A stretch of 64,000 nt of DNA from Canna indica (lineage: Eukaryota; Streptophyta; Magnoliopsida; Zingiberales; Cannaceae). A model generated the notes under the pieces. The model was not told the origin of the DNA. It made no database searches and saw only the letters and a list, made by a program, of their open reading frames with translations. The position numbers were made by a program, and so were the translations under genes. The DNA lies in NCBI GenBank assembly GCA_034359265.1, contig CP136896.1, positions 22,909,501-22,973,500 of the forward strand, in the 5' to 3' direction. Positions 1-11,132 of this stretch are shown piece after piece (position 1 is the stretch's first letter; each line of letters starts with the position of its first letter).

Positions 1-381
1 CCCCTCTACACATGAAAATGACATGGACTAGAAACCTTGCTCATTGTTGTTTTCCCCATCAAAGTGGAGCTTTTAAGAAAGTGTTGTAGAGGAAGATCGG
101 GCTTTTTCAAGAGATCCAGAAAACTAGTTCCACTGCTTTCTATGTCCACATCAAGTAAGATCTTTCCTCATTTCGTGGTGTTCTTAAATTCATGTAATAT
201 CCTATTGTATAATTTTTCTTAGATTCCATGGTTGGTGTCATCCCAAGTACTTAACCAGAAGGGCATGGAGTTGTCCTCGTAACCACATTTAGGGTGGCTT
301 TAGTGTCATTCTAAAACCTATTTATGATACTTATCATGATCGATAATAGTCGTCCCTTATGAGTTTGATATAATTGATATA
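1..381. other. Unassigned non-coding DNA
   Basis: I see no gene, domain or repeat boundary here. A 61-codon open frame at 37-222 has no recognisable similarity and no sign of being coding. The stretch ends at the ATATA target duplication (377-381) of the TRIM that follows. Confidence 0.5.
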
Positions 382-1122
382 TATTAAAGTCTCACATTGC
401 TCGAGGATATAGTCAAGATAGTCTTTAAAATAGCTTGGCTAGTGTTTTCCCCTTCAGCTAGCTCTTGGGGACGAGTTAAGCCCACTAATTTTAGATGGTA
501 CCAGAGCCACTAGTACCACCAGTCTTGCAAAGTTGGACCACCACCCACAGATGTCCAATCCTACAAACTCCTTGCTCCAGATGCCCAATCATAGGTGTGA
601 GGGGGGGGGTGTTAAAGTCCCACATTGCTTAAGGATATGGTCAATAGACTAGACTAGCACCTTTGGGCCCCATCGGATTAGGCCTATAAGTGCCCATACT
701 CATGAACCAGACTCAAGTCAAGCTAAATGGCTTAGCTCGGGGGTTCCACCCGACCATACAAGGATACTTGTGCCCTCTTTATTTACGAGGGATTCTACAA
801 TTACGAGCCTGACATCTCCGGGATCAATCTCGACCCATTCTGAGCAACATCACTAGGAGATTACCGGGCAACATCATCGCCAAACATCCATCATCCTACA
901 CAGTATACAGACACGACGCCCCTCAGGTACCATAGATTCCAATTTTATTACATTCATCTGAAACTCATTCTTACTTGAGCGTCGGAGTGCCTTTTGCAGG
1001 TTCTCTACCGAAGTTGCACCCGTTCAGGCAAGAACAGATAGCATTTAAAATAGCTTGGCCAACCCTCCCCCTATGAGCTAGCTTTTGGGGTAGAGTTAGG
1101 TCCAAGTCCATTTTCTTTAACA
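382..1122 (+). mobile_element. TRIM (miniature LTR retrotransposon) no. 1
   Basis: This is a non-autonomous miniature LTR element without coding capacity. The left LTR is 382-495 and starts TATTAAAGT, a mutated form of TGTTAAAGT. A primer-binding site TGGTACCAGAGCC follows at 496-508, one base off the usual initiator-Met-tRNA complement TGGTATCAGAGCC. A G-rich polypurine tract lies at 594-609. The right LTR starts at 610 and ends TTTAACA at 1122, but is interrupted by another repeat. Perfect 5-bp target duplications ATATA flank it at 377-381 and 1123-1127. The LTRs match the second TRIM at 43021-43336, which shares the GAGCTAGCTTTTGGGG / GAGTTAGGCCCACTAATTT core. Replication would depend on proteins from an autonomous LTR element. 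Confidence 0.88.
648..1037. mobile_element. Repeat inserted in the TRIM 3' LTR
   Basis: About 390 bp separate two halves of the TRIM right LTR: the LTR breaks after GGATATGGTCAATAG and resumes at GATAGCATTTAAAATAGC. The inserted DNA contains CTTGAGCGTCGGAGTGCC followed by TTTTGCAGGT, a pattern frequent in plant LTRs, so it is probably a solo-LTR-like fragment. Its first 100 bases recur in diverged form at about 28284-28400 (shared core CTCATGAACCAGACTCAAGT). Boundaries are uncertain by a few bases; an ATAG tetranucleotide occurs at both junctions. Confidence 0.55.
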
Positions 1123-1127
1123 ATATA

Positions 1128-1707
1128 TACTTCTAGGATGGCTAACAACGCATAAAATCACATATCGATAAAACTCTAATACATTTATGTTATTATCCAA
1201 ATATGATCTCACACGACCATATGCACAATCAAAACGTTCCAATAAGTAAAATATGCATCCTAAACTTATAAAAACATCCTAAAATACAATATAGATCATA
1301 ATTAACATCTAACCGGCGAATGACATTGGCATCGAAATGTGCTCAATTGACTAAAATGGTGACAATGATGAATCAAACAATGACATAGACAAAATAGGGA
1401 TGTCTATGCGTCTAACTATCTATGACATAAGGTTTTGCATCGCTTACATTTGTGTTTGTGTACTGCTTCAGTTAATCATTGTTGTCTCAAGCTCCATTTG
1501 TCTCAACTTAGCTATCTCGCATTACAATCACCACTCGACCTCAATCCTCGTAGTACAATAATCCTCTACAACTACAAATTTGATCCGCCATGGAGGGGAG
1601 GGCATGAATAGCTCCAAGATGGCTATCACATGGTTGCTCTAGTCTATTGGTTCTTGAATGGTTTCAAATCCAACAATTTTCTACTTACATAATGAAGATA
1701 GGTCTAC
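1128..1707. other. AT-rich spacer
   Basis: AT-rich DNA between the TRIM and the first copia relic. I see no coding potential, repeat termini or RNA gene in it. Confidence 0.5.
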
Positions 1708-1993
1708 TGAAGGAATATAATTCCTTCCTTCTTCATCACCATATCTCCCTCTTATATTCCTTTCTTCTTCATCACCATATCTGCATCTTTATTTCTACTA
1801 TTCTCCATTTATTGTAATTAAAGTCTATTTGATTTGTTTTCCTTTTCTATTTTTATTCTTCATTGATTGTAATTGAATTACATTGATTTGTTTTTCTTTT
1901 CTATTTTGAGCCACTGCTCCTACTCTTGTACAAATACATGATCAATGAGAATATCAACCAACCCTTTTGCAACACAAATCATTATGTCTCTTT
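1708..1993 (+). repeat. 5' LTR remnant of copia relic
   Basis: Directly upstream of a primer-binding site TGGTATCAGAGCA at 1995-2007 is a pyrimidine-rich, AT-rich stretch with internal duplications (TTCCTTCCTTCTTCATCACC recurs imperfectly). A plausible LTR start is TGAAGGAATATAATTCC near 1708 and the end lies just before 1994. The right LTR is missing, so the length (about 285 bp, short for copia but within range) cannot be verified. Confidence 0.5.
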
Positions 1994-1994
1994 A

Positions 1995-4900
1995 TGGTAT
2001 CAGAGCAGGCTAGCTCTAACGAGCAACACAATCCCTTCTCTTCCCCACCATCCACTACCATGACAACCAACACTCCATCCATACAACCATTCAAATTTGT
2101 TATCAACCCACTTACACAGTCTGGTCAATGTATCTCCATCAATCCCGGCACCCAACTATCCATCAAACTTAAGGCATCAACAACTATCTCACATGGAGAG
2201 CTAAAAAAAAACTTCTCCTTCTTGGATACTATCTATTGCCATATATAATGAAGATACCTTTCTCTACCCTATGTCGATGAATCCTTAGTATCACTCATGG
2301 CGCCGCCGCAGAAGATGATATGTTAGGATCTTTTGTTGGTGGGGGATACTTCTTTTAGGCATATGAATTATTTCCTAGAACTTTCAGTAACTCTTTTGAT
2401 GTTCGGAGTATTTTGTCAACCAAGCTCTTTTGATGTTTTCTTCTTGATAAAGAATAGATAATTGTTACTTATAAGACTACATTTTTATTTTAGAGTTTCT
2501 AAGAAATGATGATATCTATTTTGTGGTTATTAATATTTTTTGATGTGGAATGCAAGTTTTCTAATTACCACGAAATTTTTATTGATATTATGTCATCAAT
2601 TACGATAATATTATTGTTGGAATAAACTTAACATTTGCCACGATCTATGCTATTATTCACAAAACTAATATACAATAGTAACGAACATGCTTGTCACTAC
2701 TCTTAAAATATTGTTAACTCAAGTAATAAATAATCACGAACACATTATTATCCACGAACCTATATCACCAATATTCGCGATTGTGTTGTAAATAGTATTT
2801 GTCGCACGATGTACTATTCACGATATTTTTGTGGGTAAAATATTTTAATGTTGAATTGTACATGTAGTAATTACCACAAAATGTAGTGTTATCCACATTC
2901 ATACATGACAAATAATAACAATACAATTCGTGGCAACTGATATATGTTATTTCCACAAACACCAATGTTTGTGGCTATTGATCAATTGTCACGCTATCAA
3001 TATCCACGAGTAAGTAACAACAATGGTTTCGTGACTAAAATTCGATAGCCACGATAGTAGAACAATTAGCCACGAAAATGATTCCGGTAAATGATCGTAT
3101 CTGTTGTAGTGTACGTGCCATTGCCCCACTCGTTGCTACATCCAGAATTTCTCTTGACCCTTGGAGTCGGCTTGAGACTTCATATGCCAAGAAGTCTCAG
3201 TCTCGTATTTATAGTCTACGAGAGACTCTCAACCATATCTGCAAAGGCACCAACTCCATTGCCCAATATCTCAATGAGATACGATCTGTCGCCAACGAAC
3301 TTGCCATCTTTGGCCATCCCCTGAGACTAGAAGAGCTTGTTATGAAATCTCTCACTGACTTAGGACATGAATATGACCTGAACAGTGCTACCATTCGAAC
3401 GAGGGATTCTCCTATCTCCTTTGAAGAACTCCATGACAAACTCTCTAGTCATGAAATTTTTCTTCGACGTCAAAGCTCCAAGCGATATCAACTTACCATT
3501 ACTTCTCAATTCACTCAACTGGGCAACCAAGGAAACCACAACTCTCGCCACAACAACAATAATCGACGATCTCATTAGCAATCGGGCACCATTCCCACCA
3601 ATATACACTGCGGTAATTTTTCACCAAGAAGCAACAACTAGCGTCCCTCAAGTTCTTCTGATAACAGTGGAAACTCAAACAAGACTAGAGTTCAATGCCA
3701 ATTATGTGATAAATTTGGCCATGTTGCCAAAGCTTGTAGATCAATGACACACATTGCTCAAGATGCTTAAACCAATTTTGTATCTAGGCAGCCTGGCCAT
3801 TCTACAAATTGGGTCATGGATACTAGTGGCTCCCACCACATTATCTCTGACACCCAAAATTTGCAAGCCTACACAGAGTATAATGGCACAGATGATGTTA
3901 TTGTTGGTGATGATAATGGTACAAAACCATCCTCATGAGAGATACTGCCCTTCCTTCTAAATCTTGCAATTTTATTCTAAAAAATTTCTTATGTGCCCCT
4001 CTATTCATAAAAATCTTATATTTGTTCCTCAATTTTGCTCACAAAATAATACATATGTTGAATTTTTTCCATCTTATTTTGTGGTGAAGGATTTGAGAAT
4101 GCGGGAGCCTCTAGCTCAAGGCCCGAATAGAAGTCGCCTCTACGAATGGATTGGTCACATTCCTCCAGCAGTTGCCAATTCCACCCATAAAGCTACACAT
4201 CTCCCCTTCTCTTTGTGGCATCGTCGGTTGATTTTCATCCTCACATTAGGACTTTACAATATCTCATTTCTAATTTTAATCTGCCATGTCTTTCAACTTC
4301 CAAAATTAGTTGTAAGTCTTGTCTTTGCAATAAAAGTCATTGGTTACCTTTTTCCAACTCTTCTTTGAAAATCACTAAACCTTTAGAGTTGCTTTATACT
4401 GAGGTTTCGGACCCCCCCCCCCCCCTTTTATCTTCTAAAGGTTATAGATTTTATGTCATATTTGTTGATCACTTCACAAAATATACATGGTTATTCCCTC
4501 TGAAAAAGAAGTTTGATGTGTCATCCACTTTTCTTTCCTTTAAATCACTTGTTGAAAATTTCTTCAACTCACAAATTATTACTGCTTATTCAGATTGTGA
4601 TGGGGAGTATGAAAGCTTAACCAAGTATTTGAACGACATAGACATTCAACAATTTTTATCTCTGTCATACACCCCTCAAAGAGTAAGCAGTGTTGAAAGA
4701 AGACATCAACATATCATGGAAACAACCTTTACCTTGCCTCATCATGCCTCTATGCCACTCTACCTATGGCCACATGCCTGCCAAACATAGATTTACTTAA
4801 TAAACCACATGACCACACCCATCCTCTAGAATCAATCCCCATATTAAGCTTTATTTCGTCAAGAACCCAATTATCATTCCCTCCGTACCTTTGGTTGCTT

Positions 4901-6353
4901 ATGCTATCTTTGGCTTCGCCCTTATGCCCCTAACAAACTTGCACCCAAATCTATGCCATTTGTGTTCTTGGGATATTCAATCAAGTACCATTGCTACAAA
5001 TGCCTTGATCCAAAAACCAATTGCTTGTTTTTATCCCGCCATGTTATTTTTGAAGAGATTGACTTTCCCAACTTCGACTTAGACCAACCTCGGCCGAAAG
5101 AGATAAATTATCCTATGTGGCTACACTTTATTCCTTACCCTCATCTGTCACCTCCACAAGTCTTGCCAAACACTATAACCCAACCCAATCATTCCCTCAC
5201 CACCGATATCCAAATTCAGCTATCTACCTCCTCTCAACCAAACATGCCCATGTCAGACAGAACAAGCAAAGTTCCCATCACATCCGCCTCTCCACCATCA
5301 CCTACTTCAGCTTCTCCATCTAACCATGTCCATTTGGAGTTGCCTCTTCCAATGGCCTTCTATGCTTCTACCTCTCCCTCGCAGCAGATAAGTAACACTT
5401 CCTCATCTTCGTGTCATCCTTCACCTCCACCACCACCACCTGTACCATCACGCCCTGTTACCCAATCCCAAAACAAAATTTTCAAACCACATAAGCCCAC
5501 TAATTATTTTGCCTTACATGTCTCTGCAGCTAATTAGGTTGTTCCCAGGTCTTATAGGCAAGCTGCAAAGGATAAAATTGGTGAAATGCTATACAAGATG
5601 AAATTTTGGCAGTGGTGAAAAATGACACTTGGACACTTGTTCCTTCCTCACCTACTCAGAGTATAGTTGGGTACAAATGGGTCTACTGAATCAAATACAA
5701 AGCTAATGGTTCTCTGGATTGATACAAAGCTCGCCTTGCCACCAAAGGCTTTAACCTGTGGTCAAACCAACAACATTTCAGCTTCTCTTGACATGTTTCA
5801 CAAGTGGAAACTCTATCAGTTAGATGTAAACAAAACCTTTCTACAAGGTACTCTTGAAGAAGAAGTTTCCATGAGTCAATTGCTGGGATATGTTGATTCT
5901 AAGCACTCGTCTTATATCTGCAAGCTTAACAAAACAATATATGGCCTTTGTCAAGCGCCGAGAGCATGGTACAACGAATTTAGAATTTTCAATCTTATGG
6001 CTTTGTTATTTCAGCCTTCGATGCTTCCATATTCATACATCATGACCAACATTTTGTGGTTTTTTAACTTATCTATGTTGATGATACTATTCTTTCTGGC
6101 TCCTCCAACCAAGCAATATTACAAGTTAATGATGCCTTATCATCTCGATCTTCTCTTAAGGACCTTTCACCATTGACATAATTTCTTGGCATTGAAGTTT
6201 GTCACACTCCTAATGGCATTCTTCTCTCCCAACGAAAATACATCACTAATCTACTTCAAAGGTTCAATATGATGGAAGTTAAGGGAGTGTCTTCACCCAT
6301 GTCTAGCTATGTGTTCCTTAAAAATAATGATTATGCCAGTCTTACTTGTTATA
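1995..6353 (+). pseudogene. Decayed Ty1/copia gag-pol
   Basis: A Ty1/copia polyprotein relic read on the + strand across many frameshifts and stops. Gag begins at ATG 2060 (MTTNTPSIQPF), is broken near 2250, and resumes after an insertion at about 3112-3740 as a UBN2-type gag (motifs ISLDPWSRLE, GTNSIAQYLNEI, ELAIFGHPL). The GAG-pre-integrase and integrase lie at about 4081-4790 (LWHRR, LELLYTEVSDP, YSDCDGEYESL, SVERRHQHIMETT). A proline/serine-rich linker at 4953-5537 precedes reverse transcriptase at 5540-6335 (LYQLDVNKTFLQGT, QAPRAWYNE, a shifted-frame YVDD at 6074-6085, then LGIEV and LSQRKY). RNase H and the 3' LTR are absent; unrelated repeat DNA follows at 6354. The domain order GAG-INT-RT is diagnostic of copia. 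It cannot make an active protein. Confidence 0.9.
2300..3111. mobile_element. CACTA-type fragment inside copia gag
   Basis: Roughly 800 AT-rich bases interrupt the copia gag. The right edge ends TGTTGTAGTG at 3102-3111, the reverse complement of a CACTACAACA terminus. The preceding 550 bases are studded with CCACGA/TCACGA-like motifs in both orientations (for example near 2570, 2637, 2732, 2752, 3006, 3049, 3071), as expected for CACTA subterminal repeats. No matching CACTA left terminus or 3-bp duplication was found, so the left side is probably truncated. No transposase is encoded. Confidence 0.5.
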
Positions 6354-6602
6354 GTGTGCCCTAGGCCAATGGAATAAATTTGTCATTGTTACTTTCCTTT
6401 TAATAAATAGAACATTTGCTTTATCTTGTTATTTATTGTGAGCATATTTAACTTGATAAGATATTCCTCAAATAGTTGATTCCGCCTAATGGTCATCAAG
6501 TACGAGACTTGATAGTAAAACCCTAAGGCGGTTGGAATACTATTCTAAATAGTCCCTAGTCGGTCATTATCATTAGAACGATAATGAATGAAGACTAGTA
6601 TG
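6354..6602. repeat. Unassigned repeat fragment
   Basis: This sequence replaces the expected end of the copia relic and stops where a SIRE-type LTR begins. It resembles LTR sequence of another retrotransposon (AT-rich, with a GTCGGTCATTATCATTAG segment). It has no termini, duplications or coding potential that would fix its identity. Confidence 0.3.
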
Positions 6603-7749
6603 TGTTGGCCCAAGGTTCAACCTAGGCCTCATTCTCTATTTTGATTATAACAAACATGAAACTAACTTATTTGCCATGTTTTTAGTTTAAGTTGATAGAA
6701 CAATATGTCAACAAACTTTGGCCAAAAAATCGCATAAAATTGAGTCAAGACGGCAACAAAGGCGATCGAGTCGAGACTTAGGTGTAGGCTTAGAAATGAA
6801 TGTAATATGCCCCTAGAACCTTAAACAAACCTATCTCACTTAATTCCCAAGCCAAAATCCAAAACAGCAAGACCCGATTAAAAAAACCAACCGACTGACG
6901 GTCGCTCGAGGATCGACTAGAAGTTCTTTGGAAAATTTCAGAAACTTTTCTGCCAGCGCTCGGGCAAATCTCGACCGACCGAGAGTCGATTGGCGGTCGA
7001 CCAAATAGCCCAATGGATCTATTTAGATCCATTGAATGGCTAGTTTAACCTCCATTGTCTATTAATATAAGCCTAATTTCAGCCTCCAAACGGCTCTTAT
7101 TGTTCATTGAGTCAATCTACAAGAGTTTAAGCTTCAAAGAGTTGTTTTCAAGCCCTAATTCTCAATCTCACTATCTCAAGTGGGTGGTGGTCTTCACTCT
7201 TCAACTCTCTCAAGTGAAAGCTCATCATTTTCTTGAGGCATTGGAAGTCTTGAAGACTGTTGAAAGGAGCTTCAACTAGTTTGATTTTATTTTTATTGCT
7301 CCTTTACTTGTTTTTGATTTGTTTGATTGAATTCTTGAAGTGTAGTTTCAAAAGTGTGGTGGATACACCTTGTTGAGTGTAGATTATTGTTTTTGCTTTG
7401 GAATAGGTGTTGAGGCTTCCTTTAGGATTGAGGTATAAGCTCTCATTGTATTCTTTAGAAAAATAAGTAATCTATAAAGTGTTAAGATTAGAAATCCTTA
7501 GTGATGAGCCAAGGTAGTGGAGTATGCGGGATTGGCACTATATATTGAATTGTTAGCATTTCTCTTTTATTGTTAATTTGATCATACTTGTGCACATCTC
7601 AACTGAATTTGCATTTTCTAATAACCTGACAACAAAAAATTGCATTTGTGATACTAGTTGTCTCAAACTGAAAAGAACATAAGTTGAACTTCAAATTAGC
7701 ATGCACACTATTCAATCCCCCTTCTTATAGTCTGGACATTTGATTCACA
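6603..7749 (+). repeat. 5' LTR of SIRE-like copia A
   Basis: A 1147-bp LTR starting TGTTGGCCCAAGG and ending TGATTCACA, followed by a degenerate primer site TGGTCATAGAGCT at 7752-7764 (canonical TGGTATCAGAGCT). It contains a cluster of CGACCG-type palindromes around 6893-7000 and, near its 3' end, the ATTCAATCCCCC sequence typical of this family. It belongs with LTR B, LTR E and the LTRs at 56024, 56987 and 59453. The partner 3' LTR is not in the window, so no target duplication can be scored. Confidence 0.75.
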
Positions 7750-7789
7750 TTTGGTCATAGAGCTTGGTTGTAGGTGTAGATTTCACCAT

Positions 7790-8421
7790 CTACTCTACCA
7801 TCAAAATGACTACCGAACATTAGCTCAAGGGACCTCTACCCATGCCCCTCCACTCTTTGATGACAATAAATATGCATATTGGAAGATTAGAATGAACATC
7901 TTCCTTCAATCTCAAGGATTGGATGTGTGGAGGATGATACGAGTAGAGTATAAGCAACCTACAAAAAATATGGATGAGTAGAACCTAGATGAGGTGAAGC
8001 TCTTTAATGCTAATACCAAGGCCATAAATGCTTTGCATTGTGGTCATTCAATTAATGAGTTTAATATAACATCAACTTGTAAGTCGGCCTTTGAAATTTG
8101 AAATTTCCTAGAGACTACTCATGAAGGTACCTCACTAGTTAAGGAGTCCAAGATTAATTTGCTCATGCGTGACTATGAAATGTTTAAAATACAATTGTAT
8201 GAAACGATTGATGAAATGTATGCACGCTTTCAAAACTTACTAATGGTTTATGTAATCTTGGTAAAGACATTAGAGAAGAGGAGCAGGTAAGGAAGCTTCT
8301 CTGATCTCTTCCCAAGGCTTGGAAGCCAAAGGTGATTGCTAATATTGGAAGCCAAGCTAGGATTTTGCAACATGAAGATCACCGAACTCATTGGATCTCT
8401 CATGACCCATAAGATCCACAT
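7790..8421 (+). pseudogene. gag of copia A, first part
   Basis: The 5' part of a SIRE/Maximus-type gag with several stops and frameshifts. Recognisable family motifs in order are PPLFDDNKYAYWKIRMNIFL, LFNANTKAINALHCG, THEGTSLVKESKINLL, MYARFQNLL, and at the break LIGSLMTHKI. It is cut at 8421 by solo LTR B and continues at 27545. In intact relatives this protein forms the virus-like particle. The stops show the copy was decaying before or after interruption. Confidence 0.8.
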
Positions 8422-9279
8422 TGTTGGTGTAAGGTTTTCAACATTGGTCTTAATCTCAGCTTTGATGATAACAAACATGGAACTGATGATTTCATGGAGA
8501 AATATTTTTAGGTTCCAAGTCGGTTAGTGCACGACATCAGTGATCGGTAGTATCATACAAAATGGAAAATCGCGCGGAAGGACGTTGGTCGACACGCTCG
8601 GATTCATCGAAAAGAATAGAGTTTAGATTTAGGGTGTCTAGACTTCTTGTATTAATCGTCATTATGATGCAAAGACCCCTAAAGAACCAAATCCAAAATC
8701 CAAAACCCGAACCGAAGAAAGAACCTGGTTCAAACTACATTTAGAGCAGTTTTGGTCGCTGGTCTAGGCGATGGTTCGATCGACCGAATGGTCAACCAGA
8801 CATTGACAGAAGGCTGCTCCAGTAGCCATTTGGTCGATCATCAATCGATGGTTCGATCAACCGACCGATCGACCGGCGGGGTAACATCTCAAAAAATAGG
8901 TGTTTATTTCCGTAGAGCCCGACCTCCATCTTATGTTCCACCTATTTAAGATCCTCTACAGCCTTCTAATGAATATCTGGAACCTATTGCGCCATCAAAT
9001 GATCCTATACTAAGCTTTCATTGAGATATTATTTGTAAACCCTAGCTTTGATCCTTACAATATTGATCATGCCTTTGAGCTCTAATCGATTCATCATCAA
9101 GGCATCAAGAGGAGCTAAGATTTTCTATTTGGAGCTAAATGTATTATTGTTTTTATTATTGCTCCATTTGTTATTGTATTTTTGTGTTTATTTATTGGAT
9201 TTCAAGTATGTACACCTAGGGTGCTAGGTTGATTGAGTGTGGTGGTTGCCTTGGTGTTGAGACATAATTCCACCTGTGT

Positions 9280-10197
9280 TGTTGGTGTTTGGCTTATGTG
9301 GTGTTGGCTATATTTGGCAAAAGGAATTTCAGTTGTTCTTAGTTGAAATGATAGTTGCTACTGCTTTCGTCCATGAGAAGTTCTGCTTAAGTTACTCAAT
9401 TGTAACCCAGTTACAACTGCTCTTGTAACTGTGGTTTTCGTGATGAAGTTATTGCTGCGACAATAGTTGTTTGGTTTTTATAATTAATGATGATTTACTT
9501 TTAACATCTCTCTAATATTTTATTCATTTTTAATTACTTGATTATTGCCTGTTCATTTATGAAAAGTGGAATTGGTCTTCATTGATGGACTAGGTGGAAT
9601 TGGCTGCCTTTTGGGTTTGAACTGATGTCGTTGTGATCACTGAATTAGTAGGCATTTATTCAGATTGGTTGGTTTTCACTATATATATATTGAAAGAGAA
9701 TATCTGAACAATAACTCTCCTATGTGCGCAAATAGAGTTGAAACTGCTGAGTGCATGGACGGCAAGAAACTACTTCAATTATCTTCAAGCCAAGATGGAA
9801 TTGGGTTGTTAACTCACTACAACACAGAGACTGTGTGGAGGACAGAATACTATAGGTGAGTTGTCATAGAGAGGCAAGTTGATTAGTACTTGTAATAGCA
9901 AATAGGTTGTTTGTTATTTCCAATTCACTGTAATACTGATAGTTGGATTTCGGAGTGTGAAATCCTAGAGCTAATATTGTATTTTGTTGATAGTGAATTA
10001 GGCATCTGTCCGGTGAGGGTCTCGCATATTAGGTGACAAGTTTTTCACTGAACTGCGTAAACAAATTATTCTGTTTGTGTGTTTTCTTATGATTAGTTTT
10101 GGTACTCACTCTGTTTCTTTCAAGCAGTTGCAATAGCGGTTGCAACTTCCTATGTAACTGTCCATTAACAGAAGCTCCCTTAGAGACTATTTTGTCA
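9280..10197 (+). repeat. 5' LTR of copia C
   Basis: Starts TGTTGGTGTTTGGC and ends TTTTGTCA, two bases before the primer-binding site. Compared with the 3' LTR it lacks several short segments, including one of about 40 bases near 9590, which explains its shorter length. Confidence 0.9.
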
Positions 10198-10271
10198 TTT
10201 GGTATCAGAGCGGTTGTGCTAACCTTTACCTGCATAGATCCTTGAAGTGTCTCTAACCTTTTAGGCTCAAG

Positions 10272-11132
10272 ATGGAAGGAATGCTTATGACAAATTCTAT
10301 CAATGTTCCATCATTGCTCATTGGAACAAACTATGCTTATTGGAAGGCTCGAATGAGAGCTTTCATCAAGTCTTTGGATGATCGTTGTTGGGACACTATT
10401 GAGATTGGCTACACTCCTCCCACAATACCTGATGGGACTGAGCGCAAACCTAAAATCCAGTATACAAAAGCAGAAATTATTGCAGCAAACTATGACAATA
10501 AAGCCCTTAATGCTATCTTCAGTGGAGTTGATCCTTCTCAGTTCAAACTAATTTATGCTTGTACTTTGGCAAAGAAGGCTTGGGAAATTTTGAAAAATAA
10601 TCATGAAGGATCCCTGACGCTTCGAAAGTCTAAAGTTGAAATCCTCAAGACAAGATATGAGAATCTAAAGATGGGAGAAGATGAAAGCATTCAAGACTTC
10701 CATGGGCATGTCAAAGATCTTATGAACAATGCAACCAATCTTGGAGAATCATATTCAGAAGAAAAAGTGGTAAGAAAAGTTCTTAGATCTATACTTTCAA
10801 AATTATATATAAAAGTTGCAGCTATTAGTGAAGTTCATGACCCATCAACTATAACTCTTGATACGTTGATGGGAAAATTGAAAACATATGAGTTAGAACT
10901 CTCAGAAAAATACTCTTACAAGGAAAAGAAGAAAAACCATGCTTTCAGTGCCACTGAGGATGAGGTTAAGTTTGAAGAGTGTTCTGAAGATGAGATGGAT
11001 GTTGTCTTTGCTCTCATGACGAAGAACTTCGAAAGATTTATGAGAGCCAAGAATAAGCAAAATCAGAACTCTCAGTTCCAATCACAGTTTCAACCGACTG
11101 GTTCAAATAGTTCAAAGTCAAAATTTTATTAA
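10272..11132 (+). CDS. gag of copia C (truncated by a stop)
   Basis: A 286-residue open frame starting 61 bases after the primer site. It matches the gag of SIRE-type copia elements: GTNYAYWKARMRAFI near residues 17-31, AKKAWEILKNNHEGS near 100-114, a UBN2-like core with VRKVLRSI near 165, and an acidic, lysine-rich C-terminal part. The TAA at 11130-11132 lies in what should be a linker to the CCHC zinc knuckle; the following frame still shows CSGHV..ECPNLQKKLKKSF-like residues at about 11140-11210, so the natural protein was longer. It would form the nucleocapsid if complete. The Met at 10272 fits the family start (short leader, then SINVPSLLIGTNYAYWK). Confidence 0.85.
   Translation: MEGMLMTNSINVPSLLIGTNYAYWKARMRAFIKSLDDRCWDTIEIGYTPPTIPDGTERKPKIQYTKAEIIAANYDNKALNAIFSGVDPSQFKLIYACTLAKKAWEILKNNHEGSLTLRKSKVEILKTRYENLKMGEDESIQDFHGHVKDLMNNATNLGESYSEEKVVRKVLRSILSKLYIKVAAISEVHDPSTITLDTLMGKLKTYELELSEKYSYKEKKKNHAFSATEDEVKFEECSEDEMDVVFALMTKNFERFMRAKNKQNQNSQFQSQFQPTGSNSSKSKFY

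Noticed and set aside
4409..4424. Poly-C run in the copia integrase as a functional frameshift site
   Set aside because: The element is broken at many places, so a homopolymer in it is most simply a slippage tract.
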